This document shows positions 16,085-24,174 of a stretch of DNA of 31,747 nucleotides, piece after piece. Position numbers and translations under genes: made by a program. Origin of the DNA: CAYQJS01 sp964417895 (GTDB lineage: Bacteria; Chloroflexota; UBA6077; SHYK01). The stretch lies in the NCBI GenBank assembly GCA_964417895.1, contig CAYQJS010000059.1, positions 1 through 31,747 of the forward strand, given 5' to 3'. Below the pieces are notes generated by a model, which worked only from the letters and a program-made list of their open reading frames with translations, made no database searches and was not told where the DNA came from. How positions within the stretch are numbered: position 1 is the first letter of the stretch; each line of letters opens with the position of its first letter.

Positions 16085-17245
16085 TCAACCCACCGCCCCC
16101 CACAGCCGCGTGCTCGCGATTCTGGCTCCTTCCGCCAGCGACCGCAGCTTCGCCCACACGACCTCCGGGTGCACTCGGTCACGCCCAGCCGCGGTGCCGA
16201 AGCCGCAGTCGGTACCGGCGATAACGTTCTCGCGGCCCACGAGGCGGGCATACCGCTCGATTCGTTGGGCCACCACCTCTGGGTGCTCTACGAAGTTGGT
16301 GGCCGAGTCGATGACGCCCGGGATCAGAATCTTGCCGGGCGGGAGCTTCACGTCTTCCCACACCTGCCACTCGTGGGCATGCCGGGGATTGGAGGCCTCG
16401 ATCGAGTAGGCGCCCGCCCGCACCTGCAAGATCAGGTCGAGAATGTCTCGGAGCGGCACGTCGTGCGTGTGCGGGCCTTCGTAGTTGCCCCAGCAGACGT
16501 GATAGCGGACTTGCTCCTCCGGGATCCCATCCAGTGCGTGGTTCAGCGCTTCCACCCGCGTCGCCTGGACCTTGCGGAACTCCTCCAGGGAGGTGTGTCG
16601 GAATGACACGTGGCGGTCCATGGCGTGGTCTGGCGCGTCGATCTGGAGGATGAATCCTGCCTTCGCAATGGCCTGATACTCCTCTCGCATGGCGTCGGCC
16701 ACGGCGAAGAGGTAGGCCTCATCGGTCGGGTAGTACTTGTTCGCCATGGTGTAGTGGATGGTCCCGGGGGAGGCGGCAGGAATGAAGCTCTCCACCGCCG
16801 GGGCCTGGGCCAAAGCGCTCCTGAAGTTGTCGATGTCCGCGTCCACGGCTTCTCGGCCCTGGTACACCAGCGGCCCGAGGCAGAACCCACGCCTCATCAT
16901 GGAGGCCTGCGTGCCGCTCTGCCCGGCCTGGCTGGCCCACCCGGGGAAGTCCTCGGCCTCGGCCCGAATACGCGGCTCCCTATTCTCGCCCCCGAACCCC
17001 GCCACGCGATGGGTGACGTAGGTGTTGAAGGCCGGTTTCCCCTGCTCCCCGTCGCTCACCACGTCCACTCCCATTTCCACCTGCTTTCGCACCACCTCTT
17101 CCACCGCTGACTTCACCCTCGCAGCGAAGGCGTGCGGATCAGGCGACTGCCCGGCCTGCTGGTCGCGAATCATCTCCAGTAGGTCCTGTGGCCTGGGGAG
17201 GCTTCCGGTGTGCGTGGTAAGGATCCGGTCTGTGCTGCGTTTCAT
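16085..17245 (-). CDS. MetE-like (cobalamin-independent methionine synthase C-terminal domain) family protein
   Basis: 386 residues, ATG at 17245 (MKRSTDRILTTHTGSLPRP) with AAGGGAG upstream. The early THTGSLPRP and VSDGEQGK segments and a zinc site made of HVCWGNYEGPH (His, Cys), IEASNPRHAHE (Glu) and GTDCGFGT (Cys) place it in the MetE C-terminal / epoxyalkane:coenzyme M transferase superfamily. It lacks the N-terminal half of true MetE. Short members like this move methyl or alkyl groups between thiols and other acceptors, and they are frequent in environmental bacteria with large catabolic gene sets. It is monocistronic here, with a broken toxin gene upstream. The substrate is unknown. Confidence 0.87.
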   Translation of the reverse strand: MKRSTDRILTTHTGSLPRPQDLLEMIRDQQAGQSPDPHAFAARVKSAVEEVVRKQVEMGVDVVSDGEQGKPAFNTYVTHRVAGFGGENREPRIRAEAEDFPGWASQAGQSGTQASMMRRGFCLGPLVYQGREAVDADIDNFRSALAQAPAVESFIPAASPGTIHYTMANKYYPTDEAYLFAVADAMREEYQAIAKAGFILQIDAPDHAMDRHVSFRHTSLEEFRKVQATRVEALNHALDGIPEEQVRYHVCWGNYEGPHTHDVPLRDILDLILQVRAGAYSIEASNPRHAHEWQVWEDVKLPPGKILIPGVIDSATNFVEHPEVVAQRIERYARLVGRENVIAGTDCGFGTAAGRDRVHPEVVWAKLRSLAEGARIASTRLWGAVG

Positions 17246-17325
17246 GCTTACTCCCTTGCTTCGGGCCGCTACCCGCCGATCACGTCGATACTTGCCACTG
17301 GCACACGTAGCGCAGATGGGGCCCT

Positions 17326-17695
17326 TCACTCATGGGCGCGCTCCCAGTTGCGGATGAATTCGAGGCGATCCCGCATTGCCGCAGCGTCCAGTTCCTGACA
17401 CAGCCTAACGAGCGCTCGAATCTGAACGCCAACGCCTGTCCGTTGGTTCGTCAAGATGATGATGCCCGTGTGGTGCTCCCCGCTACCCAGCCAGCGACCA
17501 TGCAAACGCGCGAAGTCGTCAACATTCGACGTATTGATGGCCCTACCCTGTTAGGTCGCGAAAGCCAGCTGCTCTTCATCTGAGAAGTGACGTCTGTCCG
17601 CTTCGAATGCAGTCAGGACGTCAACATTGTTCGAGCGGAGCTCGCGCACCAGAGCGCGGGTTAGCGAAGTCTTCGTCTAGGAACAGAGCAAGCAC
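17326..17695 (-). pseudogene. Broken DUF5615 (PIN-like / Mut7-C-type) toxin gene
   Basis: The minus strand, read with one frame change, gives a DUF5615 protein. It starts VLALFLDEDF (GTG at 17695, 3 nt after the DUF433 stop codon), then shifts frame to TRALVRELRSNNVDVLTAFE, then SDEEQLAFAT, an in-frame TAA, and in the same frame GRAINTSNVDDFARLHGRWL, HHTGIII, and RDRLEFIRNWERAHE, ending with TGA at 17326. Intact relatives have the conserved LDEDL / SDEEQLAFA / DFxxLH blocks and form VapC-like RNase toxins paired with DUF433 antitoxins. Two lesions (a frameshift near 17670 and the stop near 17568) mean no full toxin can be made. Confidence 0.8.
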
Positions 17696-17698
17696 GCC

Positions 17699-18013
17699 CT
17701 AGGAACGATCCGTCTCGCGAGTCCAGCCCTGGGGATACTTGGCTGCAAGCTCTTCACCCAGCTGTCGCTCGGCTTCGACATCAGCCTCGACCTTTTCTCT
17801 ATTTGCATAGTAGTAGGCCAGGGCCGCGTGAATCCGAGCCAGGTCCAGGTGCGGCAACTCATCAAGGATCTGTTCCGCGCCCATTCCTCGCATCGCCATG
17901 GCCGCGATCGTCTGCACTCGAATCCTGGTGTCGGCGAGACAAAGACTCCCGCCCTGGACTCCAGGCCTGGAGGTAATCAAATAACCGATATCGACCGGCG
18001 TGCTAGGGCTCAT
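17699..18013 (-). CDS. DUF433 antitoxin-like small protein
   Basis: 104 residues from ATG at 18013 (GAGGAAC upstream); an in-frame ATG at 18049 exists, but a -10-like TACAAT at 18042-18037 makes the shorter form more likely. The sequence PGVQGGSLCLADTRIRVQTIAAMAMRGM with EQILDELPHLDLARIHAALAYYYANREKV is the DUF433 helix-turn-helix family (GkPcIrgTRi-type motif followed by an H-x-A-LaYY helix). These are VapB-like antitoxins encoded with DUF5615 toxins. Here the antitoxin is intact, while the downstream toxin gene is broken, leaving an orphan regulator or antitoxin. Confidence 0.85.
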   Translation of the reverse strand: MSPSTPVDIGYLITSRPGVQGGSLCLADTRIRVQTIAAMAMRGMGAEQILDELPHLDLARIHAALAYYYANREKVEADVEAERQLGEELAAKYPQGWTRETDRS

Positions 18014-18066
18014 CTCGTTCCTCGACTCCCTAACGTATTGTAGCGTCACTGCTCGGAGGAGCTCGT

Positions 18067-18192
18067 TCAGGGGCGCGCGGGCTCGGCTCCGATCGAGTCG
18101 AACCAGTTTGCCGTCTCCCGGGCCTCTGGGTGCAGGGTGAAGAACTCATCGTCGCGACCACTTGGTTTGAGCGCGTTGAGATACGTTTCCAT
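18067..18192 (-). pseudogene. Short open frame, probable 3' remnant of an unknown gene
   Basis: A 41-codon frame (METYLNALKPSGRDDEFF, then TLHPEARETANWFDSIGAEPARP) with protein-like composition and about 80% GC at third positions. The frame is also open upstream of its ATG, as expected for the tail of a longer, deleted gene. I do not recognise the family. It lies downstream of the Rieske remnant at 18353-18457 and on the same strand, so both may be ends of the same lost gene; that is inference. Confidence 0.3.
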
Positions 18193-18352
18193 GCCCGAGC
18201 AGGCCGGGCGGGCGATGGAGCCCGGGAGCACCCGCGACCTTTGTAGCCCATCGCGAGGTAGCGGCTGGGCACGCGAGGCAAGGGCGCGACGCCCACCATC
18301 GGCTTCGGCAGGCTTCGGCTTCGACGACGCTTCTGGCCCCAGCCAACCACTT
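18193..18352. other. Decayed spacer with short direct repeats
   Basis: No gene is supported here. GGCTTCGG/GCTTCG units recur at about 18296-18322. The stretch lies between two gene remnants and is best read as the site of a deletion. Confidence 0.3.
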
Positions 18353-18457
18353 CTAGAAGCTACATCCCCATAAAAAGAATACGGCGGCCCGGGGCCAACC
18401 CGCGGCCGTCCCCGGCCCTGTTCGAGTGAGACGCTCGTTCAGTTCTTCGGTGATCAT
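18353..18457 (-). pseudogene. N-terminal remnant of a Rieske oxygenase gene
   Basis: An ATG at 18457 behind AGGAGGGG starts MITEELNERLTRTGPGT, closely matching the amino-terminal pattern of the two full Rieske proteins in the window (LCRVGPGTAMG at 20906 and YTQVGPGTPMG at 6651). After residue about 17 the similarity ends, and the frame reaches TAG at 18353. It sits 56 bp behind the stop of a solute-binding remnant, mirroring the intact solute-binding/Rieske pair at 19176-22216, so this is probably the stub of a second such pair. Confidence 0.55.
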
Positions 18458-18513
18458 CGAGACCCCTCCTCTCCTCGCGTGCGCCGGTCGGCGATCCCGC
18501 CGCTCGCCCCTCC

Positions 18514-19107
18514 TTATCTGAGGTCCCAGAGGTGGGCGTTGCGGGTGATATCCACGGCGTTCGCGTTGACCAGCGGCGTCGCGATGAGCATCGCCTGGCT
18601 ATCGTAGGCAACGCCCATGATGGGCAGGTTTTCCGTCACGTGGCGCATGATTTCCCGGCCGATCTCCATTCGCTCGGCCTGAGGGATGGTAGTGAGGTAG
18701 CGGTCGATGAAGCTGTCGAGCTCCGGGCTCATATAGCGCGTTCGGTTCTGCCCCCTGTACCCGTTCTCGGGCAGAGCTGCCTCGCGGCCCAGGATGCGAC
18801 GGAGGGAGCTCTCGGAGAAGTCGTTGGGCTGGCGTGTCAGCTCGAACCCGGGCCGGTTGATGCGGTACTCCAGGTCCTGGGCCTGCTGGCGGGGTATGTG
18901 GAGCGGTCGGGCATCGACGCCGAAGCTCTTCCACCGATCCGCCGTGGAGAACATGAGGCTGTCCTTCAAATCGTCGTCAGCGGTAGTGCGGATCTCCACC
19001 CAGAGCCGCTCGCCGGCGCGGTCGTAGTAGAAGCCGTCCGGGCGCCTGCTGTAGCCCAGGCCCTCCACCAGCTGAGCTGCCATTCGCGGGTCATACTCGT
19101 ACCGCAC
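18514..19107 (-). pseudogene. C-terminal remnant of a family-5 substrate-binding protein
   Basis: 197 codons from a GTG at about 19107 encode only the last third of a solute-binding protein: RYEYDPRMAAQLVEGLGYSR, then RAGERLWVEIRT, and a normal end NAHLWDLR. The start region aligns with RYEYDPQRASQLLSGLGYSR of the gene at 30186, which is preceded there by about 360 residues that are absent here. Similarity stops abruptly at 19107-19115, only about 65 bp from the start of the plus-strand solute-binding gene, so a rearrangement joined the two. Confidence 0.8.
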
Positions 19108-19175
19108 CGCGGCTGAAAGCCCGATGCTGAATGTTGATGGGCTATCATCAACCGAAACGTGGGAGGAGAGGCCGA

Positions 19176-20902
19176 ATGCCCGTCACGTTGGTCAGCACGC
19201 TGCTGGTTCTCCTGATTGTGGCACTCGTCGGGTGTGCTCCGGCGCCCTCGCGCTCCACCGGGCCGGCGGGGCAGGCGGCCCAGGATGCCCGCCCGGCTGT
19301 GAGCCGCACCATGACGATGGTGGTTCGCTATGAAGCCACGGAGCTGCACGCGAAGGTGGTGGCCGGCGGCCCATCCCAGGCCACCAAGCGGGCATTCAAC
19401 GCCGCGCTGGCGTTCATCGACGGCACTGGGGCGCCCCGCCCCTATCTGGCCGACTCCCTCCCGCAGCTGAATAGCGAGAGCTGGAAAGTGTCACCGGACG
19501 GGCGCATGGAGACCACGTACCGTCTCAGGCCCAACCTTACGTGGCACGATGGACAATCTCTGACGGCGGAAGACTTCGCCTTCGCCTACCGCGTCTACAC
19601 CGCCCCGGGGCTGGGAGCGTTCATCGTGAGGCCCGTGGACCAGATCGAGGAGGTCAGCGCGGCCGACCCGCGAACCGTCGTGATCCGCTGGCGCAACCTC
19701 TTCCCAGAAGCCGGGGCTATCGCCACTGGCGATCTCGACCCGCTCCCTCGCCACATCCTGGAAGGAGCCCTCAATGCGCACCTTCAGGATCCTGCCAGCC
19801 AGGACGTTTTCATGGGCAACTCGTACTGGACGACGAGCTTCGTCGGACCCGGCCCCTACAAGCTCGAGCGCTGGGACCCCGGCGCCTCGCTTCAGGGTGT
19901 CGCATTCGACGGGCATGCACTCGGTCGGCCCAAGATCGAGCGGATCGTCATCAAGCCCATCCCGGATGAGAACACGGCCATGACGAACCTGTTGGCCGGT
20001 TCGGCGGATATCGCGTCGGACAATGCGCTGCGCTTCGAGCACGCGGTTGAGCTGAAGCGCCAATGGGACCCCGGCCAGCGTGGGACCGCTCTCATGCGGC
20101 CGGGGACGCGCCACTACATCCTCGTGCAGTCGCGACCTGAGCTGCTGAAGACCCAGGCGCTCGCGGACCTGCGCGTCCGGCGAGCGATGATGCACGCCCT
20201 CGACCGGCAGGCGCTCAACGACGCCATCTTCGAGGGGCAGCGCCTCATCGGAGAGCATTTCATCGCCCGCGAGATGCCATATTTCAACGACGTGGAGCGC
20301 GCGATCACCAGGTACCCATTCGATCCGACGCGCGTTGCCCAGCTCATGGGCGAAGCAGGCTACACGAAAGACCGCACGGGGTTCTTCGCCAACGCCGCCG
20401 GCGAGCGGCTGCGGCCGCACGCGCAGTCGGACGGCGCCGCCCAGTTCGAGCGGGAGATGACCCTGATCCAGGACACGTGGGGGCGCATCGGCATCGAGAT
20501 CGACCCCTTCATGCTCCCGGCCGTGCAGGTGCGCAACAACGAGGTGCGGAATACCTTCCCCGACCTCTACATCACATCGACCACGTCGCTGAGTCAGGGC
20601 TCAACATCTTCGCTAGCTCCGATATCGGCACGCCGGCGAACCGATGGGCCGGCAACAACCGTGCGGGTTGGTCGAATCCGGACTACGATCGCGGCTGGGT
20701 GGCGTTCAACACAACGCTGGAGCGACCCCAGCGCAACCAGGCTATAGTCGAGATGATGAAAGTCGTTACCGACCAGATTCCGGCCATGTTCCTGTATTTC
20801 AACATCAGCCCCATCGGACACGTCTCAGCGATACGCGGGCCCGAGATGGGCACCCCAGAGACGCTGCTCTTCTGGAACATCCACGAATGGGAGGTGAGGT
20901 AG
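19176..20902 (+). pseudogene. Family-5 substrate-binding lipoprotein gene with a -1 frameshift
   Basis: ATG at 19176 follows GGGAGGAG and gives a lipoprotein signal (PVTLVSTLLVLLIVALVGC, Cys at residue 20). The body has SWKVSPDGRMETTYRL, WHDGQSLTAEDFAFAYRVY, PLPRHILEG, LGRPKIERI and DLRVRRAMMHALDR. At about 20590 the frame changes: the first frame runs to PDLYITSTTSLS, and the continuation ESGLNIFASSDIGTPANRWAGN is in the -1 frame and ends HEWEVR at 20902. This equals loss of one base (or gain of two). Both parts keep good codon use, so the lesion is recent or a sequencing error. The Rieske gene starts 3 nt after the stop, so the two form a transport/oxygenase pair. Confidence 0.85.
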
Positions 20903-20905
20903 ATC

Positions 20906-22216
20906 ATGCTCAGCAAAGAAGACACCGAGCTGCTGTGTCGAGTGGGCCCGGGCACGGCGATGGGCAACCTCATGCGCGAGTACTGGCTGCCGTTTATGTA
21001 TGGGTGGGAACTCGAAGCGGGCGGGCCGCCACAGCGCGTGCGGCTCCTGGGCGAAGACCTGATTGTGTTCCGCGACACCGACGGCCAGGTGGGCCTGCTC
21101 GGCGCCAACTGCGCCCACCGTGGCGCCTCGCTCTTCTTCGGGCGCAACGAGGACTGCGGTCTGCGTTGCGTGTACCACGGTTGGAAGTACGACGTGGGCG
21201 GCAACTGCGTGGACATGCCCAACGAGCCGGCCGAGAGTAATTTCAAGGAGAAGATCCGCCATACCGCGTACCGCTGCGGGGAGCAAGGAGGCGTCGTCTT
21301 CGCCTACATGGGGCCGCGCCAGGCAGACCCGCCCGGGCTGCCCCAGCTCGAGTGGGCGATCCTGCCTGCGTCCCAGGTGCAGCACGAATACAAAGCCGTG
21401 GTGGCCTGCAACTACATGCAGGCCTTGGAGGGCGACGTCGATAGCGCCCACATCGGCTTCCTCCACGGTCGGCTGCGCCTGGATGACAAACAGGCCCTGG
21501 GGAGCTACCACCGGGATCGAGCGCCTCGCCTGGAGATCATCGCCACGGACTACGGGCTCATGTACGGGGCAAGCCGGACCGAAGCAGACGGGCAAAACTA
21601 CTGGCGCACAACACAGTTCCTGATGCCGGTCCATACGCATTTCCCCGCATCGTACGACGGGACGGTGCCCTCCCACATCTGGGTGCCCATCGACGATGAC
21701 CACACGCTGGTCTGGGGTGTAAGGTGGCACCCGGCGCGCGAGGTGCCCGGGCGCGAGCTGCTCCCAGGGTCGTCCATGGTGGGCATGGGACCGATGCAGC
21801 CGGAGCGAAAGGGCAGCTTCTACTCCGCCTGGTGGCCGGCCGCCAACGAGGGGAACGATTTCATGATCGACCGCGAGGTGCAGCGGACGGAGAACTTCAC
21901 GGGCATTCCCACGATCCGGCTGCAAGACGCGGCGATGACGACCAGCATGGGCGCCATCATGGACCGCACCAGGGAGCACCTGGGGACTACCGACACCGCC
22001 ATCATCAAGGCGCGCCAGCGGCTGCTCGGGGCGGCGAAGGCCCTGCGCGACCGCGGCGTCACGCCCCCCGGTGTCGATCAGCCCGAGCTGTTTCGGGTGC
22101 GCTCCTGCTCGGCGATGCTCCCGGCGGACGTGGACTGGCGCTCGGCCCTCGAAGGCTGGCACCTGGCCCGGACCAACGAGGTTTCCCCTGCCCAACTGGC
22201 GGGACGGCTGCCATAG
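20906..22216 (+). CDS. Rieske non-heme iron oxygenase alpha subunit, phthalate dioxygenase-like
   Basis: 436 residues; ATG at 20906 lies 3 nt after the solute-binding stop, with its RBS (GGGAGG) inside that gene. The Rieske cluster is C69-x-H71 and C88-x2-H91 (CAHRG, CVYHGW). The mononuclear iron site is EGDVDSAHIGFLH with D179, H182 and H187. The architecture is that of the single-subunit phthalate 4,5-dioxygenase / O-demethylase branch. It differs from the paralogue at 5416 in having a longer C-terminal region (ATTSMG-type helix and a 60-residue tail) and probably takes another substrate. No reductase partner is encoded nearby. Close coupling to the solute-binding gene suggests the bound solute is the oxygenase substrate or a related compound. 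Confidence 0.93.
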   Translation: MLSKEDTELLCRVGPGTAMGNLMREYWLPFMYGWELEAGGPPQRVRLLGEDLIVFRDTDGQVGLLGANCAHRGASLFFGRNEDCGLRCVYHGWKYDVGGNCVDMPNEPAESNFKEKIRHTAYRCGEQGGVVFAYMGPRQADPPGLPQLEWAILPASQVQHEYKAVVACNYMQALEGDVDSAHIGFLHGRLRLDDKQALGSYHRDRAPRLEIIATDYGLMYGASRTEADGQNYWRTTQFLMPVHTHFPASYDGTVPSHIWVPIDDDHTLVWGVRWHPAREVPGRELLPGSSMVGMGPMQPERKGSFYSAWWPAANEGNDFMIDREVQRTENFTGIPTIRLQDAAMTTSMGAIMDRTREHLGTTDTAIIKARQRLLGAAKALRDRGVTPPGVDQPELFRVRSCSAMLPADVDWRSALEGWHLARTNEVSPAQLAGRLP

Positions 22217-22284
22217 CAGCGCGGAATGGGATCGCGCCCTGGCTGCCTCCTCGCGGTGCGCTCTGAGATGGCGGGGGCCTGAGA

Positions 22285-22307
22285 AGGGTAATAACATACT
22301 TGACACA
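22285..22307 (+). repeat. Left terminal inverted repeat of the IS1595-type element
   Basis: The core ATAACATACTTGACACA is repeated in inverse orientation at 24167-24183, and the match extends outward through GGGT with one mismatch. Confidence 0.85.
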
Positions 22308-22328
22308 CCGAGAAGAGGCGGTTACAAT
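22300..22328 (+). promoter_or_regulatory. Sigma-70-type promoter with its -35 box inside the left terminal repeat
   Basis: TTGACA at 22300-22305 (perfect -35) is followed, after exactly 17 bp, by TACAAT at 22323-22328 (5 of 6 for -10). The transposase ATG is 6 bp further, so the transcript would have almost no leader. Confidence 0.7.
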
Positions 22329-22333
22329 CTCTC

Positions 22334-22828
22334 ATGCGCAGGGAGCAAGAGAGCTTGACCGCCCAACTAGGAACACTACTCGAAGCCATTCACTACTTCT
22401 CCGATCCTGACCAGGCCCATGATTTCGTCGTGCGGATGCGCTGGCCGAATGGCGTCCGCTGCCCACGGTGCGGCTCGGACGAAGTCGGCTTCGTCCAGAC
22501 CCGGCGCATTTGGAACTGTAAATCCTGTAAGAAGCAGTTCAGTGCAAAGGTCGGGACCATCTTCGAGGACAGTCCCATTGGACTGGACAAGTGGCTCCCG
22601 GCTATGTGGCTGATCTGCAATGCCAAGAACGGGATTAGTTCCTACGATCTGCACCGTGACCTCGGTGTTACTCAGAAAACCGCATGGTTCATGCTCCATC
22701 GCATCCGCCTGGCGATGCAGACTGAGACTTACGAGCTGATCGACGGAGAGGCCGAAGTCGATGAAACGTTCATTGGTGGCAAGGCCCGGTTCATGCACAA
22801 GGGCCGTGGAAAGCGGTCTATACTCTGA
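22334..22828 (+). pseudogene. IS1595-family transposase, C-terminal part deleted
   Basis: 164 residues from ATG at 22334. The N-terminus has the IS1595 zinc ribbon (CPRCGSDE ... CKSCKKQF), then SAKVGTIFEDSPIGLDKWLPAMWL, the helix-turn-helix SYDLHRDLGVTQKTAWFMLHRIRLAM, and the first catalytic Asp in EVDETFIGGKARF. Intact members are about 300 residues. Here the sequence leaves the family just after MHKGRGK and stops three codons later, so the second Asp and the Glu of the DDE triad are lost. Downstream DNA resumes with the small accessory frame normally found after the transposase, which points to one internal deletion of roughly half a kilobase. The product could still bind DNA, and might act as an inhibitor of related transposases. 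Confidence 0.88.
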
Positions 22829-23046
22829 GTCATGGACAAAGAGAGCCTGACACGCCGAAGCACTCGCGCTTTGAGCGCTTCGCCAAGGCAATCCTCGCCG
22901 TGCCTGCCGCTGAACTCGATGAGCAAAAGGCCAAGTATGATAGTGAGAAGTCTGCCCGCACAACGCGTCGCGACCCGAAAAAATCTGCGGCACGAAACAA
23001 GCGATCCCAGGACAAGGGGACACATGACTCGGATTCATTGAGGTGA
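22825..23046 (+). pseudogene. Remnant of a small accessory frame of the IS1595-type element
   Basis: A frame ending at TGA 23044-23046 encodes KHSRFERFAKAILAVPAAEL, DEQKAKYDSEKSARTTRR and a Lys/Arg-rich tail. Small proteins of this sort (RFExFxKAIxxVPkxxxDExxAxY) often follow IS1595 transposases. No ATG, GTG or TTG with an RBS precedes the conserved part, so the start was probably lost in the deletion that removed the transposase 3' end. Its last 12 bp overlap the convergent gene at 23035. Confidence 0.5.
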
Positions 23047-23358
23047 TTTCACGAGCCGGTATAGAATGGCACCTTCTCGGAGCCTCTTCGGATCAGGGAG
23101 CCCGCTGGCTCCGATTGAATTATCTGGTCTCAAATACTGGTGTGCCCGGGCAAGTTCGTGGCCATCCAAATCGCGATAGGAAATCTCCTGACTCCTTGTA
23201 CATATTGGCTCGTCCGCTTTTGGGGGGCTTGGATGACCATTTCTGGTGATCACCTCGATGATTTCACCCTGCGCAACGCGCTCAGAAAATCGATATTCGT
23301 TAAACCTGCGGCACATTTCTTGGGAAGTGATGCGTACTATCGGAAGGGGATCACTCAT
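23035..23358 (-). CDS. Hypothetical passenger protein of the mobile element
   Basis: 107 residues, ATG at 23358 (GAGG 9 nt upstream). The C-terminal part, SYRDLDGHELARAHQYLRPD followed by NSIGASGLPDPKRLREGAILY, resembles a conserved tail I associate with small uncharacterised proteins in mobile or toxin-antitoxin-like settings; I cannot name a Pfam family. The N-terminal part has an EIIEVITRNGH segment. There are no membrane segments or signal peptide. Its start codon shares the CATG at 23356-23359 with the divergent gene on plus, so both cannot be initiated independently without sharing control DNA that lies inside each other's coding region. Confidence 0.6.
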   Translation of the reverse strand: MSDPLPIVRITSQEMCRRFNEYRFSERVAQGEIIEVITRNGHPSPPKADEPICTRSQEISYRDLDGHELARAHQYLRPDNSIGASGLPDPKRLREGAILYRLVKSPQ

Positions 23359-23713
23359 GTCTAATAGCCTCTACTGGGAAATTATTGCCCGCATTAGAAA
23401 CTATCTGACCGGTAATGAGTCGCTTGATGACTTTGAGGACTGGTTTGTGTCAAGATCGTGGGATGTCCACCTTACCCATGATTTGGCCGCTGCCGACCTG
23501 GTGGCTGGTATCGAGCTGCGCCTGGCTGAATTTAGTGAAGAACACTGGACAGAAGAAGAGTTGCAGAGATTTCTCATGGAGAAAGTGCTCGCAACCGTGC
23601 CTCACGCCGAGATTCGCACCAGCACGACGGCGACTACTGATCACATCACTACTGACCTGCCAGAGAGGGCGACGACGACCGAATATATCGAATCTCTAAT
23701 GGCGCCCGCGTAA
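23357..23713 (+). CDS. Hypothetical acidic small protein, mobile-element passenger
   Basis: 118 residues, ATG at 23357 with AAGGGGA 7 nt upstream. The sequence WEIIARIRNYLTGNESLDDFEDWFVSRSWDV, followed by LVAGIELRLAEFSEEHWTEEEL, recalls a widespread but uncharacterised small helical family. It is acidic and lacks signal or membrane segments. It pairs head-to-head with the 107-residue gene (start codons overlap) and its 3' end overlaps the DUF6941 gene by 65 bp on the opposite strand. Confidence 0.65.
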   Translation: MSNSLYWEIIARIRNYLTGNESLDDFEDWFVSRSWDVHLTHDLAAADLVAGIELRLAEFSEEHWTEEELQRFLMEKVLATVPHAEIRTSTTATTDHITTDLPERATTTEYIESLMAPA

Positions 23714-24098
23714 GGACACGTCCGTCCGTCTTCACATTGAACCAGTAAACTCCCTCGTGCTGGACGCCTAGCGTGATCCTATTGATGAGATTGGCTCCGT
23801 AATGCGCTGCGGGGATGGTGACTGAATGGGAGGATATCGGCTTGGTGATTCCGCTCGGCTCCTCCACTTCGGTTTCTATTTCAAATCGACCATGAGAATC
23901 ACCGGCCTTGACTGTGATGACGAAGGTCAACCGAATCGCTCCCGGAGGCATGCGCTCCGGTGCCTCTGTTCCGCTCACTTCGACGTTAACCTGATCGATA
24001 ACGCGGACAATCGTGAGCACCCCCTGCTTATCTTCGATCACCTGCTCGCAGAATACGGCCATCACTATCCAAGGTCCGCCGCTGCTGTGAACAACCAT
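23649..24098 (-). CDS. DUF6941-like passenger protein
   Basis: 149 residues from ATG at 24098; a GTG at 24104 is equally near the RBS AGGAGGAGG and cannot be ruled out. The pattern VMAVFCEQVIEDKQGVLTIVRVIDQV, then RLTFVITVKAG, and GVYWFNVKTDGRVLTRAPLEI is the all-beta family I know as DUF6941 (small single-domain proteins of unknown role). It is transcribed inward from the right terminal repeat, which supplies a TTGACA box. It converges with the plus-strand passenger gene, with a 65-bp overlap. Confidence 0.7.
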   Translation of the reverse strand: MVVHSSGGPWIVMAVFCEQVIEDKQGVLTIVRVIDQVNVEVSGTEAPERMPPGAIRLTFVITVKAGDSHGRFEIETEVEEPSGITKPISSHSVTIPAAHYGANLINRITLGVQHEGVYWFNVKTDGRVLTRAPLEIRYIRSSSPSLAGQ

Positions 24099-24144
24099 AG
24101 CCACGGATCCTCCTCCTAAATCGCCTTCGGCCGCAGCGGCTATT

Positions 24145-24174
24145 AGTATCAGATCCTACGATTCAATGTGTCAA
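24145..24174 (-). promoter_or_regulatory. Promoter-like sequence using the right terminal repeat for its -35 box
   Basis: On minus, TTGACA (24174-24169) lies in the terminal repeat, and GATACT (24150-24145) follows after 18 bp, a 4-of-6 match to the -10 consensus. It points inward toward the DUF6941 gene. Confidence 0.45.
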
